Shown here piece by piece: positions 37,685 to 48,185 of a stretch of 64,000 nucleotides of DNA (the stretch's first letter is position 1; every line of letters begins with the position of its first letter). The stretch lies in NCBI RefSeq assembly GCF_001187865.1, contig NZ_LGIT01000004.1, positions 372,001 to 436,000 of the forward strand, in the 5' to 3' direction. The position numbers and the translations under genes were made by a program. The stretch comes from Klebsiella sp. RIT-PI-d. GTDB lineage: Bacteria > Pseudomonadota > Gammaproteobacteria > Enterobacterales > Enterobacteriaceae. The notes below the pieces were generated by a model. It did no database searches. It worked only from the letters and a program-made list of their open reading frames with translations, and was not told where the DNA came from.

Positions 37685-37846
37685 AATGACTCCTGATACG
37701 GTTTTATTAATATTAACTGAAGCAATGGATACCCGGTGTAAAAATCGTAATATCAGGTCTGTCAAAGGTAAAGATTGATACCTCACACGTTTAATACCGG
37801 TGATACACTTTAGCGCGATATAAAGCAGATGAGGATAAGATATATA

Positions 37847-38290
37847 ATGGCAGTGAGGAACCTATTCAGTTTGTCAGGCATTTTTTTCGGCGTAATCGCG
37901 CTGATGATGGGCATTGTCCATTATTCTGTTGGCCCTTTATCATCACCTGAACCCACAATAGAGCACAGGATCCAGAATAAAATCTCCGCCGTCAGACAGG
38001 GCATTATCGCCGGGTTAAAAGGAGAAAAAAGCGAAGCCGACAGCGAGATCAAGCGATCGGTTGATGTCGATCGCGTTCTGGATAATATCGGTAGAACACT
38101 TGCGATAGCCGCGTTGCTCTGCGCATTTATTGGCGGAATGCGTAAAGAAAATCGATGGGGGATTATGGGCGCGCTATTTTTTGGCGGCGCGACGCTTACC
38201 TATCATGTGGCTTTGTTTAGTCTTAGCTTAATATCCGGCATTATTCTTATCCTGATTATTTTTTTCATCCTGAGCCACTTTCTTTGCTGA
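37847..38290 (+). CDS. yidI: Inner-membrane protein YidI
   Basis: 147 residues, with helices at the N-terminus (LSGIFFGVIALMMGIVHYSV) and two more near the C-terminus, and a charged middle (KGEKSEADSEIKRSVDVDRV). ATG 37847 follows GAGGATAAG. Divergent from yidHGF. Function unknown. Confidence 0.88.
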   Translation: MAVRNLFSLSGIFFGVIALMMGIVHYSVGPLSSPEPTIEHRIQNKISAVRQGIIAGLKGEKSEADSEIKRSVDVDRVLDNIGRTLAIAALLCAFIGGMRKENRWGIMGALFFGGATLTYHVALFSLSLISGIILILIIFFILSHFLC

Positions 38291-38326
38291 TATGCTCATT
38301 ATTGTTCAGATAGAGATGGATAAAAC

Positions 38327-38368
38327 AGTGGCTGGATTTCTGACAGATCTACCACAAACCCAGCCACT
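38327..38368. other. Hairpin between yidI and yidE
   Basis: Perfect arms AGTGGCTGG / CCAGCCACT around a 24-nt loop between convergent genes. No T-run on either side. It could be a transcript end or part of a small RNA. Confidence 0.4.
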
Positions 38369-38460
38369 TCCGCCTGCTTACATCGTGGATGTCTTCACAG
38401 CAAAGTTCCGTAACACCTGCGACTATCCGCTGGATTACCGCCTTTGTCGAATGAATACCG

Positions 38461-40122
38461 CTAACTTATCCCCCAAAACACCACTGCCAGTAACTGCGGC
38501 GTAATAATACGCAAGAACATAACCAGCGGATAAACCGTGGCGTAGGACAGCGCGGCTGCACCGCTGGTAGCATGGAGATTGTTGGCAAAGGCCAGCGCGG
38601 GTGGATCGGTCATTGAACCGGCCAGCATGCCGCAAATCGTCAAATAATTCATTTTGGCAATAATACGCGCCAGCACACCTGCGGTGATAAGCGGAATGGC
38701 GGTAATAAAAATGCCGTACATAATCCAGTTAATACCGTCGCCGTCCACCAGCGTATGGATAAAATCACCGCCGGATTTAAGCCCCACCACCGACAGAAAA
38801 AGGACGATACCCAGCTCGCGCAGAGCCAGGTTCGCGCTCGGCGGCATAAACCAGTACAGCTTACCAATAGTGCCAATACGTCCGAGGATCAGCGCCATAA
38901 TCAGCGGTCCTCCGGCCAGACCCAGTTTTAACGCCACCGGGAAGCCGGGAATAAAGAGCGGAATAGATCCCAGTAATACGCCAAGCCCAATGCCGATAAA
39001 TACCGGCAGCATTTGTACCTGCTGGAGTTTTTGCTGCGCATTGCCCAGTTCAGCCGCGACGGCGTCAATCGCGGCCTGACGGCCGACCAGATTGAGGATA
39101 TCGCCAAATTGCAGCGCGGCGCTGTTGCTGGCAACTAATTCGACGCCGGCGCGGTTCAGCCTTGAAATCACCACGTCATAACGCTGTTTAAAATCCAGAT
39201 CGCGCAGCTTTTTACCCAGTACCTTTTCGTTGGTTACTACTACCCGCTCAACGCAAAGATCGGTACCGTGTGTTGAAAGGGCCGTTTCGACCTCCCGTCC
39301 GATGACCAGTTGCGCCGCGTGTAAATCGGCGTGTTTGCCCACCAGGTACAATAAGTCTCCTGTCTGGATCAATGTAGAGGGTGACGGCACCATTAACATC
39401 TCACCGCGTTTCAGACGCGAGCAGATTATCTTATCGCTGTTCAGTAACGGAACATCCTGAATGGCCAGATGATGCAGATTAGGGTTTTCAACGCAAAGAT
39501 TAATCGTGTGCAGGTGTTGATGCCCGCTTCCCACACTGACATCAAATGCCTGCGCTTCAGTCTCAATTTTGATGCGAAAAAACAGGCGAATCAGCCACAT
39601 AGAAAGGAGTATTCCGCAGATACCGAACGGATAAGCCATCGCATAGCTCATCCCCATCTGATCGATGACATCCCCGGTGACCCCAAGATCGCGCAGCACC
39701 TGCTGTCCGGCTCCGAGTGCCGGGGTATTAGTAACGGCCCCGGAGAAGATACCCAGTACCACCGGAAGCGGAATAGCAAAAAGTATATGCAGAAGCGCGG
39801 TGACCAGCCCGCCCATGATAACGATCAGAATGGCAAATAGATTTAGCCGTAGCCCGGAAACCCTCAGAGAGGTGAAAAACCCCGGCCCCACCTGAATCCC
39901 AATGGTATAGACAAACAGGATCAGGCCAAATTCCTGGATAAAATGCAGCATCGGGCCGCTAAGCGTAACGCCCGCCTGTTCGACAACGTGTCCGACAATA
40001 ATCCCGCCAAACAAAACGCCACCGATGCCCAGACCCACGCCGCGGATTTTGATGTTGCCAATCCACAGTCCCACCACCGCCACCAGCGCCAGAACGCTAA
40101 TGGTTAATGCTATATCACTCAT
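38461..40122 (-). CDS. yidE: AspT/YidE-family transporter YidE
   Basis: 553 residues: five N-terminal helices, two central RCK_C (TrkA-C) domains (~190-370) and five C-terminal helices; the conserved GLGLLG-type and PPALAFAN loops of the AspT family are seen ([11 protein letters not shown]). Substrate unknown; the family exchanges organic anions. Downstream of ibpB on the minus strand with a terminator between. Confidence 0.96.
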   Translation of the reverse strand: MSDIALTISVLALVAVVGLWIGNIKIRGVGLGIGGVLFGGIIVGHVVEQAGVTLSGPMLHFIQEFGLILFVYTIGIQVGPGFFTSLRVSGLRLNLFAILIVIMGGLVTALLHILFAIPLPVVLGIFSGAVTNTPALGAGQQVLRDLGVTGDVIDQMGMSYAMAYPFGICGILLSMWLIRLFFRIKIETEAQAFDVSVGSGHQHLHTINLCVENPNLHHLAIQDVPLLNSDKIICSRLKRGEMLMVPSPSTLIQTGDLLYLVGKHADLHAAQLVIGREVETALSTHGTDLCVERVVVTNEKVLGKKLRDLDFKQRYDVVISRLNRAGVELVASNSAALQFGDILNLVGRQAAIDAVAAELGNAQQKLQQVQMLPVFIGIGLGVLLGSIPLFIPGFPVALKLGLAGGPLIMALILGRIGTIGKLYWFMPPSANLALRELGIVLFLSVVGLKSGGDFIHTLVDGDGINWIMYGIFITAIPLITAGVLARIIAKMNYLTICGMLAGSMTDPPALAFANNLHATSGAAALSYATVYPLVMFLRIITPQLLAVVFWGIS

Positions 40123-40199
40123 CTATTTTCCTTGTGAATAACATTACAGATGAAGTGGATTCTCTCAGAGATAGCGCGGGAGGTTTGGGTGATAGCGCA

Positions 40200-40224
40200 C
40201 AAAAAAGGCTCCGCGATGGGAGCC
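40200..40224 (-). terminator. ibpAB terminator
   Basis: GGCTCCCATCGCGGAGCC followed by TTTTTT on the minus strand, downstream of ibpB. Confidence 0.85.
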
Positions 40225-40283
40225 TGCATCTAAAACAAAAGTCGGGTATGCCCGACATAATGCCGGGCACAGGGCAACAATAC

Positions 40284-40712
40284 TTAGCTATTCAGCGCCG
40301 GACGCTCACTAATGGCGATACGCTGAGGTGCGATGGCATCCGGAACATTGCGCACAATATCGATGTGCAGCAGGCCGTTGGCGAAGGTCGCCCCGCCGAC
40401 TTCCATATACTCGGCCAGCGTAAAGGCCAGGCTGAAGGGTTGCATAACCAGCCCCTGATGCAGCCATTTCGGTTCAGATTCCGGTTTAACCGGCGATCCT
40501 TTCACGGTCAGGCGCGTGCCTTCAAGCTGAATATCAAGATCGTCCTGGCGGAAACCGGCCAGCGCCAGCGTAATGCGATAGTGGTTATCGTCGCTTTTTT
40601 CGATGTTATACGGCGGGAAGGTCTGGCCTTCAGTGGTGTTTTGCAATGCATTTGCCAGTTTATCAAAGCCGATCCACTGACGCAGTAATGGGGATACATC
40701 ATAGTTACGCAT
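40284..40712 (-). CDS. ibpB: Small heat-shock protein IbpB
   Basis: 142 residues, alpha-crystallin domain ([22 protein letters not shown]). Holds aggregated proteins with IbpA for refolding by DnaK and ClpB. ATG 40712 is chosen because GGAG lies seven bases upstream; ATG 40718 is too close. Ends ISERPALNS as in E. coli. Confidence 0.97.
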   Translation of the reverse strand: MRNYDVSPLLRQWIGFDKLANALQNTTEGQTFPPYNIEKSDDNHYRITLALAGFRQDDLDIQLEGTRLTVKGSPVKPESEPKWLHQGLVMQPFSLAFTLAEYMEVGGATFANGLLHIDIVRNVPDAIAPQRIAISERPALNS

Positions 40713-40823
40713 TTTCATTCTCCTTCAAAGAAGCGAGTTAATCTCTGCGGGTCCGTAGACTCGCATATGCTCCCTGACGGCGAGCATGGTTTTTAAGGGG
40801 CCGCGTACCGCGACCCGGGAAAA

Positions 40824-41237
40824 TTAGTTGATATCGATACGGCGCGGTTTTTTCGCTTCCGGAACCACACGTTCCAGATCGACATACAACAGGCCATTAA
40901 CCAGATTGGCACCTTTCACATGGATATTTTCTGCCAGCTGGAATTTGCGCTCGAAGTTGCGCTCGGCAATACCCTGATAAAGGTAGGTCCGCTCTTTCTG
41001 TTCGGTGGCGTGAGAGCCTTTAACGATCAGCAGATTGTCCTGCGCGGTGATCTCCAGTTCGCTTTCTGCGAAACCGGCCACGGCAATGGCGATACGATAG
41101 TGGTTTTCATCCACCAGCTCGACGTTATACGGAGGGTAGCCGCCATTACTCTGGGTCTGGTTGTTTTCAAGCAGGTTGAACAGTCGATCAAAGCCGATGG
41201 CTGAACGATACAGTGGAGAAAGATCAAAGTTACGCAT
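40824..41237 (-). CDS. ibpA: Small heat-shock protein IbpA
   Basis: 137 residues, starting [20 protein letters not shown] with the crystallin domain to ~125 and the IxI-type tail. Binds early aggregates at the cell stress site. Controlled by sigma-32 and by an RNA thermometer in the leader (41238-41339). First gene of ibpAB. Confidence 0.98.
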   Translation of the reverse strand: MRNFDLSPLYRSAIGFDRLFNLLENNQTQSNGGYPPYNVELVDENHYRIAIAVAGFAESELEITAQDNLLIVKGSHATEQKERTYLYQGIAERNFERKFQLAENIHVKGANLVNGLLYVDLERVVPEAKKPRRIDIN

Positions 41238-41339
41238 AATAAAAGCTCCTGAAATCAGCGAGAATTTTGGTACTGACCTTCCGTCATGGACAGGTCGCGG
41301 TTCCCGGAACACCCCGCAGGCGAGTTCCTCATTGGGCTA
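41238..41339 (-). promoter_or_regulatory. ROSE RNA thermometer in the ibpA leader
   Basis: About 100-nt leader with several stems. The last hairpin pairs TCGCT (41257-41261, the conserved UYGCU) with the ribosome site AGGAG (41246-41250), the defining feature of ROSE elements. Heat opens it. Confidence 0.85.
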
Positions 41340-41345
41340 CATCCT

Positions 41346-41375
41346 ATAGATGGGTGCGAAGAAACTTCTTTCAAG
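41346..41375 (-). promoter_or_regulatory. Sigma-32 promoter of ibpAB
   Basis: -35 CTTGAAA at 41369-41375 and -10 CCCATCTAT at 41346-41354, spaced by 14 bases, matching the heat-shock consensus. Confidence 0.88.
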
Positions 41376-41548
41376 AGTCGGGGTCTGATTTTTTGCACTT
41401 TAATGTATAGCGCATACACTGGAACCCATACACAAAACGTTAAAGTGCGATTACCGCCACAGAGCAGCGTTTCCGAACTTTCAATTTTGATTCACGGACG
41501 ATATAACCCGGATAAGCCATTTTGCAGGGCCATAAAGATGAATAAAAT

Positions 41549-41878
41549 ATGATGAATAAAGGTGTTTTCACGCTGGCACTGGTCAGTGGCGTAATATGCT
41601 TGTGCAGTTGCTCTAGCGTGATGTCACATACGGGGGGCAAGGAAGGCATCTATCCCGGTACCCGGGCCAGCAGCAATATGCTTGAAAGCAACACCAACTG
41701 GGGCACAAAATCGCTGGTACTGCTGGATATGCCTTTTACGGCAGTGGTGGATACCATATTGTTGCCGTGGGATATGTTCCGTACGGACAGCTCAGTAAAA
41801 TCACGCGTTGAAAAGAGTGAGCAGGCGTCGCTGGCAACCAATTCGGCGATCCCGCCAGCGCAAATGCCCGCACCCTGA
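41549..41878 (+). CDS. yidQ: YceK/YidQ-family lipoprotein
   Basis: 109 residues; signal peptide with Cys in LCSCSSV, then the strongly conserved SVMSHTGGKEGIYPGTRAS and LLDMPFTAVVDTILLPWD. Function unknown. ATG 41549 is followed directly by ATG 41552. The upstream ribosome site is weak. Confidence 0.93.
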   Translation: MMNKGVFTLALVSGVICLCSCSSVMSHTGGKEGIYPGTRASSNMLESNTNWGTKSLVLLDMPFTAVVDTILLPWDMFRTDSSVKSRVEKSEQASLATNSAIPPAQMPAP

Positions 41879-41879
41879 T

Positions 41880-43094
41880 TCAGCGTCCGGTTTCAGTCAT
41901 CCATAATTGACGAAAGCCGGCTACGCTCTCCATCCAGGCAATTCGTTTACCGTCCGGCGAAAAGATCACGGCGTCGGCGGAAGGTGAGTCGCCATGACCT
42001 GTAGTCAAAAAGACGATCTCTCCGGTCTGCGCATCGCAGCGGGCGATTTTCTCCTCCAGCACAAACCCCAGCCAGTTTCCTGACGGATGCCAGTTGAAAG
42101 CAGACTGAATATCCGTCTTGTTATGCGTTAACTGCCGCGGTTCGCCCCCGTCCGGTGATATCAACCAGAGCTGGATAATGCCTGCCTCATCGCGCATTAA
42201 AAAGGCGATAAGGGTCCCCTGCGGATTGGCCCGGACCCAGTGACGTACGGCGATCGCAAGTCCGGGAAAGGGGCGCTGATGCGTGAAAGTAAGGCGACGC
42301 TGTACAACGCCTGCCGGTGGCCCGGGTAACGTTTTCTCTGTTCCGCTACTGCTCTGCTGCCAGCCATCCCGCGTTTTCGGCAGTTCGACAATAAACAGTT
42401 CAGGCACTTTTTCCCCTGCCGCTGACAGCGTATCGCCGATAAATGCCAGCCGGCTATTACCCACCCAGCCCTCTTCATATGCCCGGTTAATCTCATCGCT
42501 GCCCGGCTGGGGCGCTGGCGTGGTCTGGCTTACCAGTACGCTCCAGTAGCTTCCGGCGTGGTTTCTGTGATGCGCGCCCTGCGGGACAACCGGACCATAA
42601 GGTACGGCCACGCCGACATTGCGCAGATCCAGCGCCGGATCGCGCTCATGCAGTACGTGATCGTTATAGGTAAAGCTGACAAACTGTCCATTCGGGCTGA
42701 ACACATGGACATGGGTACCGCCACGCAGCGCGCCGGGCGTATAAGGCGCGTTAATATCCATGGCATCAAGGTTTTCTGCTACGCCGTTTTCGACCATCAC
42801 ACCGCGGCGGTGATGAAAATCATAATGCCATTGCGCATCCGGATTTGCGGGACCATGAATAAAAACATATTTTTCTGCCTGCGGGCTGACGGTCACCACC
42901 CCAACATGCGCGCCTGCCGGTGCACGGTAAATAACCTCGACCGCGCCGGTACAGACGTTAACACGCTCAATGGTTTCACCGGTAAACGATGCGCCGGAAG
43001 GACGCACATCAAATGCCAGCCACTGGCTATCCGGCGTCCAGGCATGAATATTGGTCAACTGATGATGGCGAGGGGCGAAGGTGAGTTGTTTCAT
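41880..43094 (-). CDS. yidR: TolB-like beta-propeller protein YidR
   Basis: 404 residues (DUF3748), with repeats of the SPDGKRIAW / SPNGQFVSF kind that build a WD40-like propeller. No signal peptide. E. coli has the same gene next to yidQ. Function unknown. Convergent with yidQ (gap of one base). Confidence 0.94.
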   Translation of the reverse strand: MKQLTFAPRHHQLTNIHAWTPDSQWLAFDVRPSGASFTGETIERVNVCTGAVEVIYRAPAGAHVGVVTVSPQAEKYVFIHGPANPDAQWHYDFHHRRGVMVENGVAENLDAMDINAPYTPGALRGGTHVHVFSPNGQFVSFTYNDHVLHERDPALDLRNVGVAVPYGPVVPQGAHHRNHAGSYWSVLVSQTTPAPQPGSDEINRAYEEGWVGNSRLAFIGDTLSAAGEKVPELFIVELPKTRDGWQQSSSGTEKTLPGPPAGVVQRRLTFTHQRPFPGLAIAVRHWVRANPQGTLIAFLMRDEAGIIQLWLISPDGGEPRQLTHNKTDIQSAFNWHPSGNWLGFVLEEKIARCDAQTGEIVFLTTGHGDSPSADAVIFSPDGKRIAWMESVAGFRQLWMTETGR

Positions 43095-43163
43095 TAAATG
43101 GATCCAGCCACATGAAAGAGGCTCAGATTATCGCAAGGTTAGTCACCCTGCCAGCGGGAAGCT

Positions 43164-43192
43164 ATTGCCCCCGACTAGCAGGGGCAATTTTT
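43164..43192 (+). terminator. Hairpin with T-run between dehydrogenase and yidR
   Basis: ATTGCCCC...GGGGCAAT with TTTTT on the plus strand, although both neighbours run on the minus strand. It may end an antisense transcript, or just mark the dehydrogenase 3' end. Confidence 0.5.
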
Positions 43193-43205
43193 AACGTCAG
43201 AGCAA

Positions 43206-44138
43206 TTACGGAACAGGCGTAACCAGGAGATCACCGGCAAACCAGGCTTCGACGTTCTCCAGTACCAGGCGTGACATCTCCCGACGCGTCTCCCAGGTCG
43301 CGCTCGCCATATGTGGCGTGATCACCACATTGTCGCGCTGCTGTAAAGCGTCAGGAACGTCAGGCTCCCGGGCAAACACATCCAGCGCAGCACCAGCGAT
43401 AGTTTCATTTTCCAGTGCGCTAACCAGTGCATCCTCATCAACCACACTACCGCGCGAAATATTAATTAGCACACCTTCTGCACCCAGTGCTTCCAGTACA
43501 GCCTGATTAACCAGCGCTTTCGTCCCCTCGCCACCCGGCGCGCATATCATCAGAAAATCGCTTTTCTGCGCCAGCGTCAGAATATCAGGGACAAACTCCC
43601 ACGTTAGTCCGTGATTTTCCTGACGATCGCTGTAGAAAATGTCCATATCAAAGGCCGCTGCCCGACGCGCAATGGCCTGTCCGATACGTCCCATTCCCAG
43701 AATACCCAGACGCTTACCGGAAACTTTACGCGTCCACTGAAAACCACTTTTATGCCAGCCTGCCTGCTCAATGAATTTTTGTGCGGCCACTATTTTACGT
43801 GATGTCGCCAGCATCAATCCCATCGCCAGATCGGCAACATCATCAGTCAATACACCTGGTGTATGGGTGACGGTTGCGCCTGCATCCCGCGCGGCAGCCA
43901 CATCAACGCCATCATATCCGACGCCAAACACCGCAATTAACTTTAATTCAGGGAATGCAGAGATGAATTCACGTGTCACCACTGCCTCACCGTTAGTAAT
44001 GATGACCGTAATCTCGCGGGCAATGGCGCTTAATTCCGCATCGGACAAGTGAGCCATATCATATAAATCATAACGCTGGCTCAATTCGGCTGTCAGTGCA
44101 TCTGGCAGGCCCGCTTGCTTAAGTACTTTCTGTTTCAT
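43206..44138 (-). CDS. D-isomer-specific 2-hydroxyacid dehydrogenase
   Basis: 310 residues from ATG 44138 (the frame runs to 44177, overlapping the transporter gene). NAD(P)-binding GMGRIGQAIARR near 150, catalytic Arg in NISRGSVVDE, Glu in FAREPDVP and His in TPHMASAT: a full glyoxylate/hydroxypyruvate-reductase-like site. It lies 13 bases after the MFS gene and so belongs to the extended dgo operon. A role on a galactonate-related or other aldonate/hydroxyacid is inferred from position. Confidence 0.88.
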   Translation of the reverse strand: MKQKVLKQAGLPDALTAELSQRYDLYDMAHLSDAELSAIAREITVIITNGEAVVTREFISAFPELKLIAVFGVGYDGVDVAAARDAGATVTHTPGVLTDDVADLAMGLMLATSRKIVAAQKFIEQAGWHKSGFQWTRKVSGKRLGILGMGRIGQAIARRAAAFDMDIFYSDRQENHGLTWEFVPDILTLAQKSDFLMICAPGGEGTKALVNQAVLEALGAEGVLINISRGSVVDEDALVSALENETIAGAALDVFAREPDVPDALQQRDNVVITPHMASATWETRREMSRLVLENVEAWFAGDLLVTPVP

Positions 44139-44151
44139 AGCATATCCAATA

Positions 44152-45462
44152 TCAAGAGAGGCGAGAGACGGTATCATTTGCTACTTTGGACGGGTTGGGG
44201 CGAGAAATCAGAATACCGATAATGCCCCCGATAATAAGGGCTACGGCAACAACCAGCAGACCGTAGTGATAACTGTTAGTGGCATCTTTAATTTTGCCGA
44301 GCAACGGCGGTAACCCCAGCCCGACAAAGTTGGCAACAGTATTGATAAATGCAATGGATGCCGCCGCCGCTACACCTGCCAGTTTCTCAGTTGTCACGGC
44401 CCAGAAGATTGGTGTCAGGGCAAAGTTAAAGCCAACGGTTAATACCAGTAAGCAATAGGCCACCAGAAGATTACTTGAATAAATAGCAATGGCCAGTGAG
44501 ATCCCGGAAATAATAAGTGGCAGACCTAAATGCAATGAGCGCTCACTGGTTTTATCGGAGTGTCGGCCATTCAGATACATAAATAAACAGGCGGCAATAA
44601 ACGGAACCGCAGCAAGCAAACTGATAACAATATTGCTTTGCTCGCTGGCCATACTTTTAATAATCAGCGGTAAAAAAAGCGTAATTCCGATCGAGCCAAA
44701 CGCTTGCAGAAACCACACCAGGCTGAGTAACAGCACGGTTTTATTTTTCAGAGCACTGTACCAGCTATGATTTGCGCCCACCTCTATGCTGGCGTTATCA
44801 CGTGCCAGCTGTGTCTTCAGCCAGCCTTTCTGTTCGCTTGAAAGCCAGGTCGCATGATCGGGCGTTTGTGGTAGACGCCAGAGAACCAATATGCCTAATA
44901 CAATAGCGGGAATGCCTTCGATAGCGAACAACCAGCGCCAGCCTGCGATATCTGCAATACCGTGCATGTTAAGGATGGTACCCGAGATGGGTAGTCCGAT
45001 AATAGAGGCCATCACTGACCCCATATAAAAGAAAGACATTGCGCGAGCACGGTTACTTTTTGGGAACCAGCAGGAAATATAATAAATAATGCCTGGCGTA
45101 AATCCAGCTTCTGCCATCCCCAGCAAGAAGCGCATGACGTAGAGTTGCGTCGGCGTCTGAACCAGCGACATTCCAGCGCTGACAATACCCCAGGTGATCA
45201 TGATTCGGGCAATCCAGACGCGCGCCCCCACTTTGGTCATAATAATATTACTGGGAATTTCAAAAATAATATATGAAATATAGAACATCCCTACCCCAAG
45301 ACCATACATACTGGCACTCAGGCCTAAATCGGCGTTCATTTGTAGCGCCGCGATAGAAATGTTAGTTTTATCCAAATTAGCCACAAAATAACAGATAATA
45401 ATAAATGGAATTATCCTGGTATTAAGCTGGCGCATCGTTGTAGAGTACAGATCGGTATTCAT
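44152..45462 (-). CDS. MFS anion:cation symporter (ACS family), likely sugar-acid transporter
   Basis: 436 residues, 12 helices, ACS signature FVANLDKTNISIAALQMNAD and RFLLGMAEAGFTPG. It sits where dgoT is found in E. coli, but is not a close DgoT relative (different N-terminus and loop sequences). Expected substrate: galactonate or a related hydroxyacid. Starts 98 bases after dgoD, a gap larger than elsewhere in the operon. Confidence 0.87.
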   Translation of the reverse strand: MNTDLYSTTMRQLNTRIIPFIIICYFVANLDKTNISIAALQMNADLGLSASMYGLGVGMFYISYIIFEIPSNIIMTKVGARVWIARIMITWGIVSAGMSLVQTPTQLYVMRFLLGMAEAGFTPGIIYYISCWFPKSNRARAMSFFYMGSVMASIIGLPISGTILNMHGIADIAGWRWLFAIEGIPAIVLGILVLWRLPQTPDHATWLSSEQKGWLKTQLARDNASIEVGANHSWYSALKNKTVLLLSLVWFLQAFGSIGITLFLPLIIKSMASEQSNIVISLLAAVPFIAACLFMYLNGRHSDKTSERSLHLGLPLIISGISLAIAIYSSNLLVAYCLLVLTVGFNFALTPIFWAVTTEKLAGVAAAASIAFINTVANFVGLGLPPLLGKIKDATNSYHYGLLVVAVALIIGGIIGILISRPNPSKVANDTVSRLS

Positions 45463-45560
45463 TACAGAACCCTCATTCTACTGAACATCGACAAAGGGAT
45501 GCCCTCCGCCGATAAACAGCCGATGGTTATTAATTATTTTAAAGAGTCAGAATAGCGCTA

Positions 45561-46709
45561 TTACCATTCGGCGACGGTGCCGTCCGCATGACGCCATAAC
45601 GGATTACGCCAGTCCTGCGCGTTTTTACTCAGTTCAATGACTTTCTCTTCATCAATTTCAACACCCAGACCCGGTTTCATTAATGGTTTAAAGAAACCGC
45701 CTTCCATATTAAAGTCTTCTTTGTTTTTCACAAAGTCGAGCAGTTCGGCACCTTTATTGTAATGAATGCCCATGCTCTGCTCCTGGAATACCGCATTGTG
45801 AGAGACAAAGTCCACGTGCAGGCAGGCCGCCAGCGCAATCGGTCCCAGCGGACAGTGCGGTGCCAGCGCGACATCGTACGCTTCTGCCATACCCGCGATT
45901 TTATAGCACTCGGTAATACCGCCAGCGTGAGAAAGATCCGGCTGCAAAATTGCCAGTCCGCCAGCTTCCAGCACGCGTTTAAATTCAAAGCGGGAGAACA
46001 TACGTTCACCTGCGGCAATCGGAATATGCGTTTGCGCGGCAAGGCGCGGATAATACTCCGCCTGCTCGGCTAATACCGGCTCCTCAATAAATAAGGGTCG
46101 ATATTGCTCCAGCTCTTTAATTAATACTTTGGCCATTGGCGCGCTAACGCGTCCGTGGAAATCCAGACCAAATTCAATTTCGTTGCCAAAGGCTTCACGA
46201 ATTTGTGCCACGGTATTAACTGCCGCGTCTACCTTGCGTGAATCATCAATAATGCCCAGTTCTTCGCAACCGTTTAATTTAAAGGTATCAAAGCCAATTT
46301 TACGCAATGTCGCGATGCCGTTAATGGCGTCTGCCGGACGATCGCCGCCGACCCAGCTGTAGGCTTTGATTTTGTCGCGTACCAGGCCGCCCATCAGTTG
46401 CCATACCGGGGCGTTATGCACTTTACCTTTGATATCCCACAATGCCTGATCGATACCGGCAATCGCGCTCATCAGGATCGGGCCGCCACGGTAAAAACCC
46501 GCGCGATACATCACCTGCCATAAATCGTTGATTCGCGCCGGATCCTGACCAATCAGGTATTCACCCAGTTCGTGTACGGCGGCTTCGACGGTACGCGAAC
46601 GCCCTTCAATGACCGGTTCGCCCCAGCCAACCACGCCTTCGTCGGTTTCTATTTTGAGAAACATCCAGCGCGGGGGTAAACGATACGTGGTGAGTTTGGT
46701 TATTTTCAT
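45561..46709 (-). CDS. dgoD: D-Galactonate dehydratase DgoD
   Basis: 382 residues from ATG 46709, the E. coli length. Enolase superfamily: metal ligands in FGLDFHGR (Asp, with His as acid), FIEEPVL and AAGERM, catalytic His in APHCPLGP. Makes 2-dehydro-3-deoxygalactonate. Overlaps dgoA by four bases (ATGA), so is translationally coupled. Confidence 0.97.
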   Translation of the reverse strand: MKITKLTTYRLPPRWMFLKIETDEGVVGWGEPVIEGRSRTVEAAVHELGEYLIGQDPARINDLWQVMYRAGFYRGGPILMSAIAGIDQALWDIKGKVHNAPVWQLMGGLVRDKIKAYSWVGGDRPADAINGIATLRKIGFDTFKLNGCEELGIIDDSRKVDAAVNTVAQIREAFGNEIEFGLDFHGRVSAPMAKVLIKELEQYRPLFIEEPVLAEQAEYYPRLAAQTHIPIAAGERMFSRFEFKRVLEAGGLAILQPDLSHAGGITECYKIAGMAEAYDVALAPHCPLGPIALAACLHVDFVSHNAVFQEQSMGIHYNKGAELLDFVKNKEDFNMEGGFFKPLMKPGLGVEIDEEKVIELSKNAQDWRNPLWRHADGTVAEW

Positions 46710-47323
46710 TTCACTGCCTCTCGATACGCTTTCACAAATGCGGTTGCCTGCTGCGCGGTACGTTCGACCGATTGCCCGGCGCGGTACAAATCGCCGCCCA
46801 GTCCGGCTCCGATACAACCGGCATCAATCCACTGCTTTAAGTTCTCCGGCGTGACGCCACCAACGGCAAACACCGGGATTTCCGGCGGCAGAACAGCTTT
46901 CAGCGCCTTGATATATTCCGGGCCAAACGCCGATGAAGGAAAAATTTTCAGCGACTGCGCGCCGGCGTTAATTGCATCAAAGGCTTCTGTTGCCGTGGCG
47001 CAGCCGGGGCATACGGTCATCCCGTGTTCGACTGCACGACGGATCAGTTCCGGCTGAATATTGGGTGTGACCATCAGCGTACAGCCCATCGCGGCAAGCT
47101 CATCAACCTGCTCAAGCTGAAGAACGGTGCCCGCCCCAATAAGCGCTTTATCGCCAAAGTCTTTCACCATGGCCGGAATGCTTTTTTGCCATTCCGGTGA
47201 ATTCAGCGGGATCTCAACGGCTTCAAACCCTGCGTTAATGACCGCGGCCACGTGGGCATGTGCTTCCTCGGGTTTAATTCCGCGAAGAATGGCGATAAGC
47301 GGAAGTTTATTGTGCCACTGCAT
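46706..47323 (-). CDS. dgoA: 2-Dehydro-3-deoxy-6-phosphogalactonate aldolase DgoA
   Basis: 205 residues, class I KDPG-type TIM-barrel aldolase; Schiff-base Lys in [19 protein letters not shown], catalytic Glu in AVEIPLNSP. Cleaves the phosphorylated sugar acid into pyruvate and glyceraldehyde 3-phosphate. Overlaps dgoK by 17 bases. Confidence 0.97.
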   Translation of the reverse strand: MQWHNKLPLIAILRGIKPEEAHAHVAAVINAGFEAVEIPLNSPEWQKSIPAMVKDFGDKALIGAGTVLQLEQVDELAAMGCTLMVTPNIQPELIRRAVEHGMTVCPGCATATEAFDAINAGAQSLKIFPSSAFGPEYIKALKAVLPPEIPVFAVGGVTPENLKQWIDAGCIGAGLGGDLYRAGQSVERTAQQATAFVKAYREAVK

Positions 47324-48185
47324 GAGCGATGCTCCTTATACCTGCCTGAAATGCGACGTCGCCGCTAAGCGTCTGACTTTGACGGCCGAAAAGTGTTAAT
47401 GCCTGCTGATAGCGTGTCGTGAGCGATGGGCTGGCGACAAGCGTGACGGCCTGAGCTGTCGGGATGTCATCGGCCATACTGGCCACTTCACTGCCAATTA
47501 GCAGGCCAGAGAGGAACTCGCTCACCTGCTCACGCGGTAGAGTACCCAGTACGTGAGAGGCACGGACTTCAAACAAACGAGAAACGACATCAGGCGATTG
47601 CAGACCGCGCTCCAGCCCGGCATTAAACGCCTCGGGTGAATCGGTTTGTTGCGGCAGACCTGCGCCCACCAGCGTATGTTTAAGCAGGACATGATGAAGC
47701 TCGCCGGTCATCACCGTACGGAAACTCACCACTTCCCGATCGTTAATTTGAACCCATTTGCAGTGGGTGCCAGGCATCACATACAGCGCGGAAGGCATTA
47801 ATGCCTGTGCACCGACCAGCTGCGTCTCTTCGCCGCGCATCACATTCTGGTTATCGTTCTGGTTGATGCTCAGGCCGGGTACAATCCAGACGTTCTCTTT
47901 CACACGGGTAAGATGTTGGCTGATATCCGTCAGCGTTGCCGGACAGGAAAGATACGGTACATTTATCCAGCCGGCGTTGCTTCCGACCATTCCCGCCATT
48001 ACCACCGGCGTATTTTCCTGATTCCAGCCTTCCGTGATTTGCGCCAGCACCGCCTCGAAAGTGCGCCCATTCAGACGGGTGATCCCGGCTTCTGACTGCC
48101 TGCTTTCCAGACAATTTTCCCCCTGGTAGTACCAGGCTCGCAGATTTGTCGAACCCCAGTCGATGGCGATGTAGCGTGATGTCAT
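47307..48185 (-). CDS. dgoK: 2-Dehydro-3-deoxygalactonokinase DgoK
   Basis: 292 residues of the ASKHA-fold sugar-acid kinase family; phosphate-1 motif AIDWGSTNLRAW and the sugar/nucleotide segment MPGTHCKWVQI. Phosphorylates the DgoD product at O6. Overlaps dgoR by four bases. Confidence 0.97.
   Translation of the reverse strand: MTSRYIAIDWGSTNLRAWYYQGENCLESRQSEAGITRLNGRTFEAVLAQITEGWNQENTPVVMAGMVGSNAGWINVPYLSCPATLTDISQHLTRVKENVWIVPGLSINQNDNQNVMRGEETQLVGAQALMPSALYVMPGTHCKWVQINDREVVSFRTVMTGELHHVLLKHTLVGAGLPQQTDSPEAFNAGLERGLQSPDVVSRLFEVRASHVLGTLPREQVSEFLSGLLIGSEVASMADDIPTAQAVTLVASPSLTTRYQQALTLFGRQSQTLSGDVAFQAGIRSIAHAVAQ

Noticed and set aside
44152-45462. Calling the MFS gene dgoT
   Set aside because: It occupies the dgoT position, but its N-terminus and loop motifs do not match DgoT; only the ACS family is shared.
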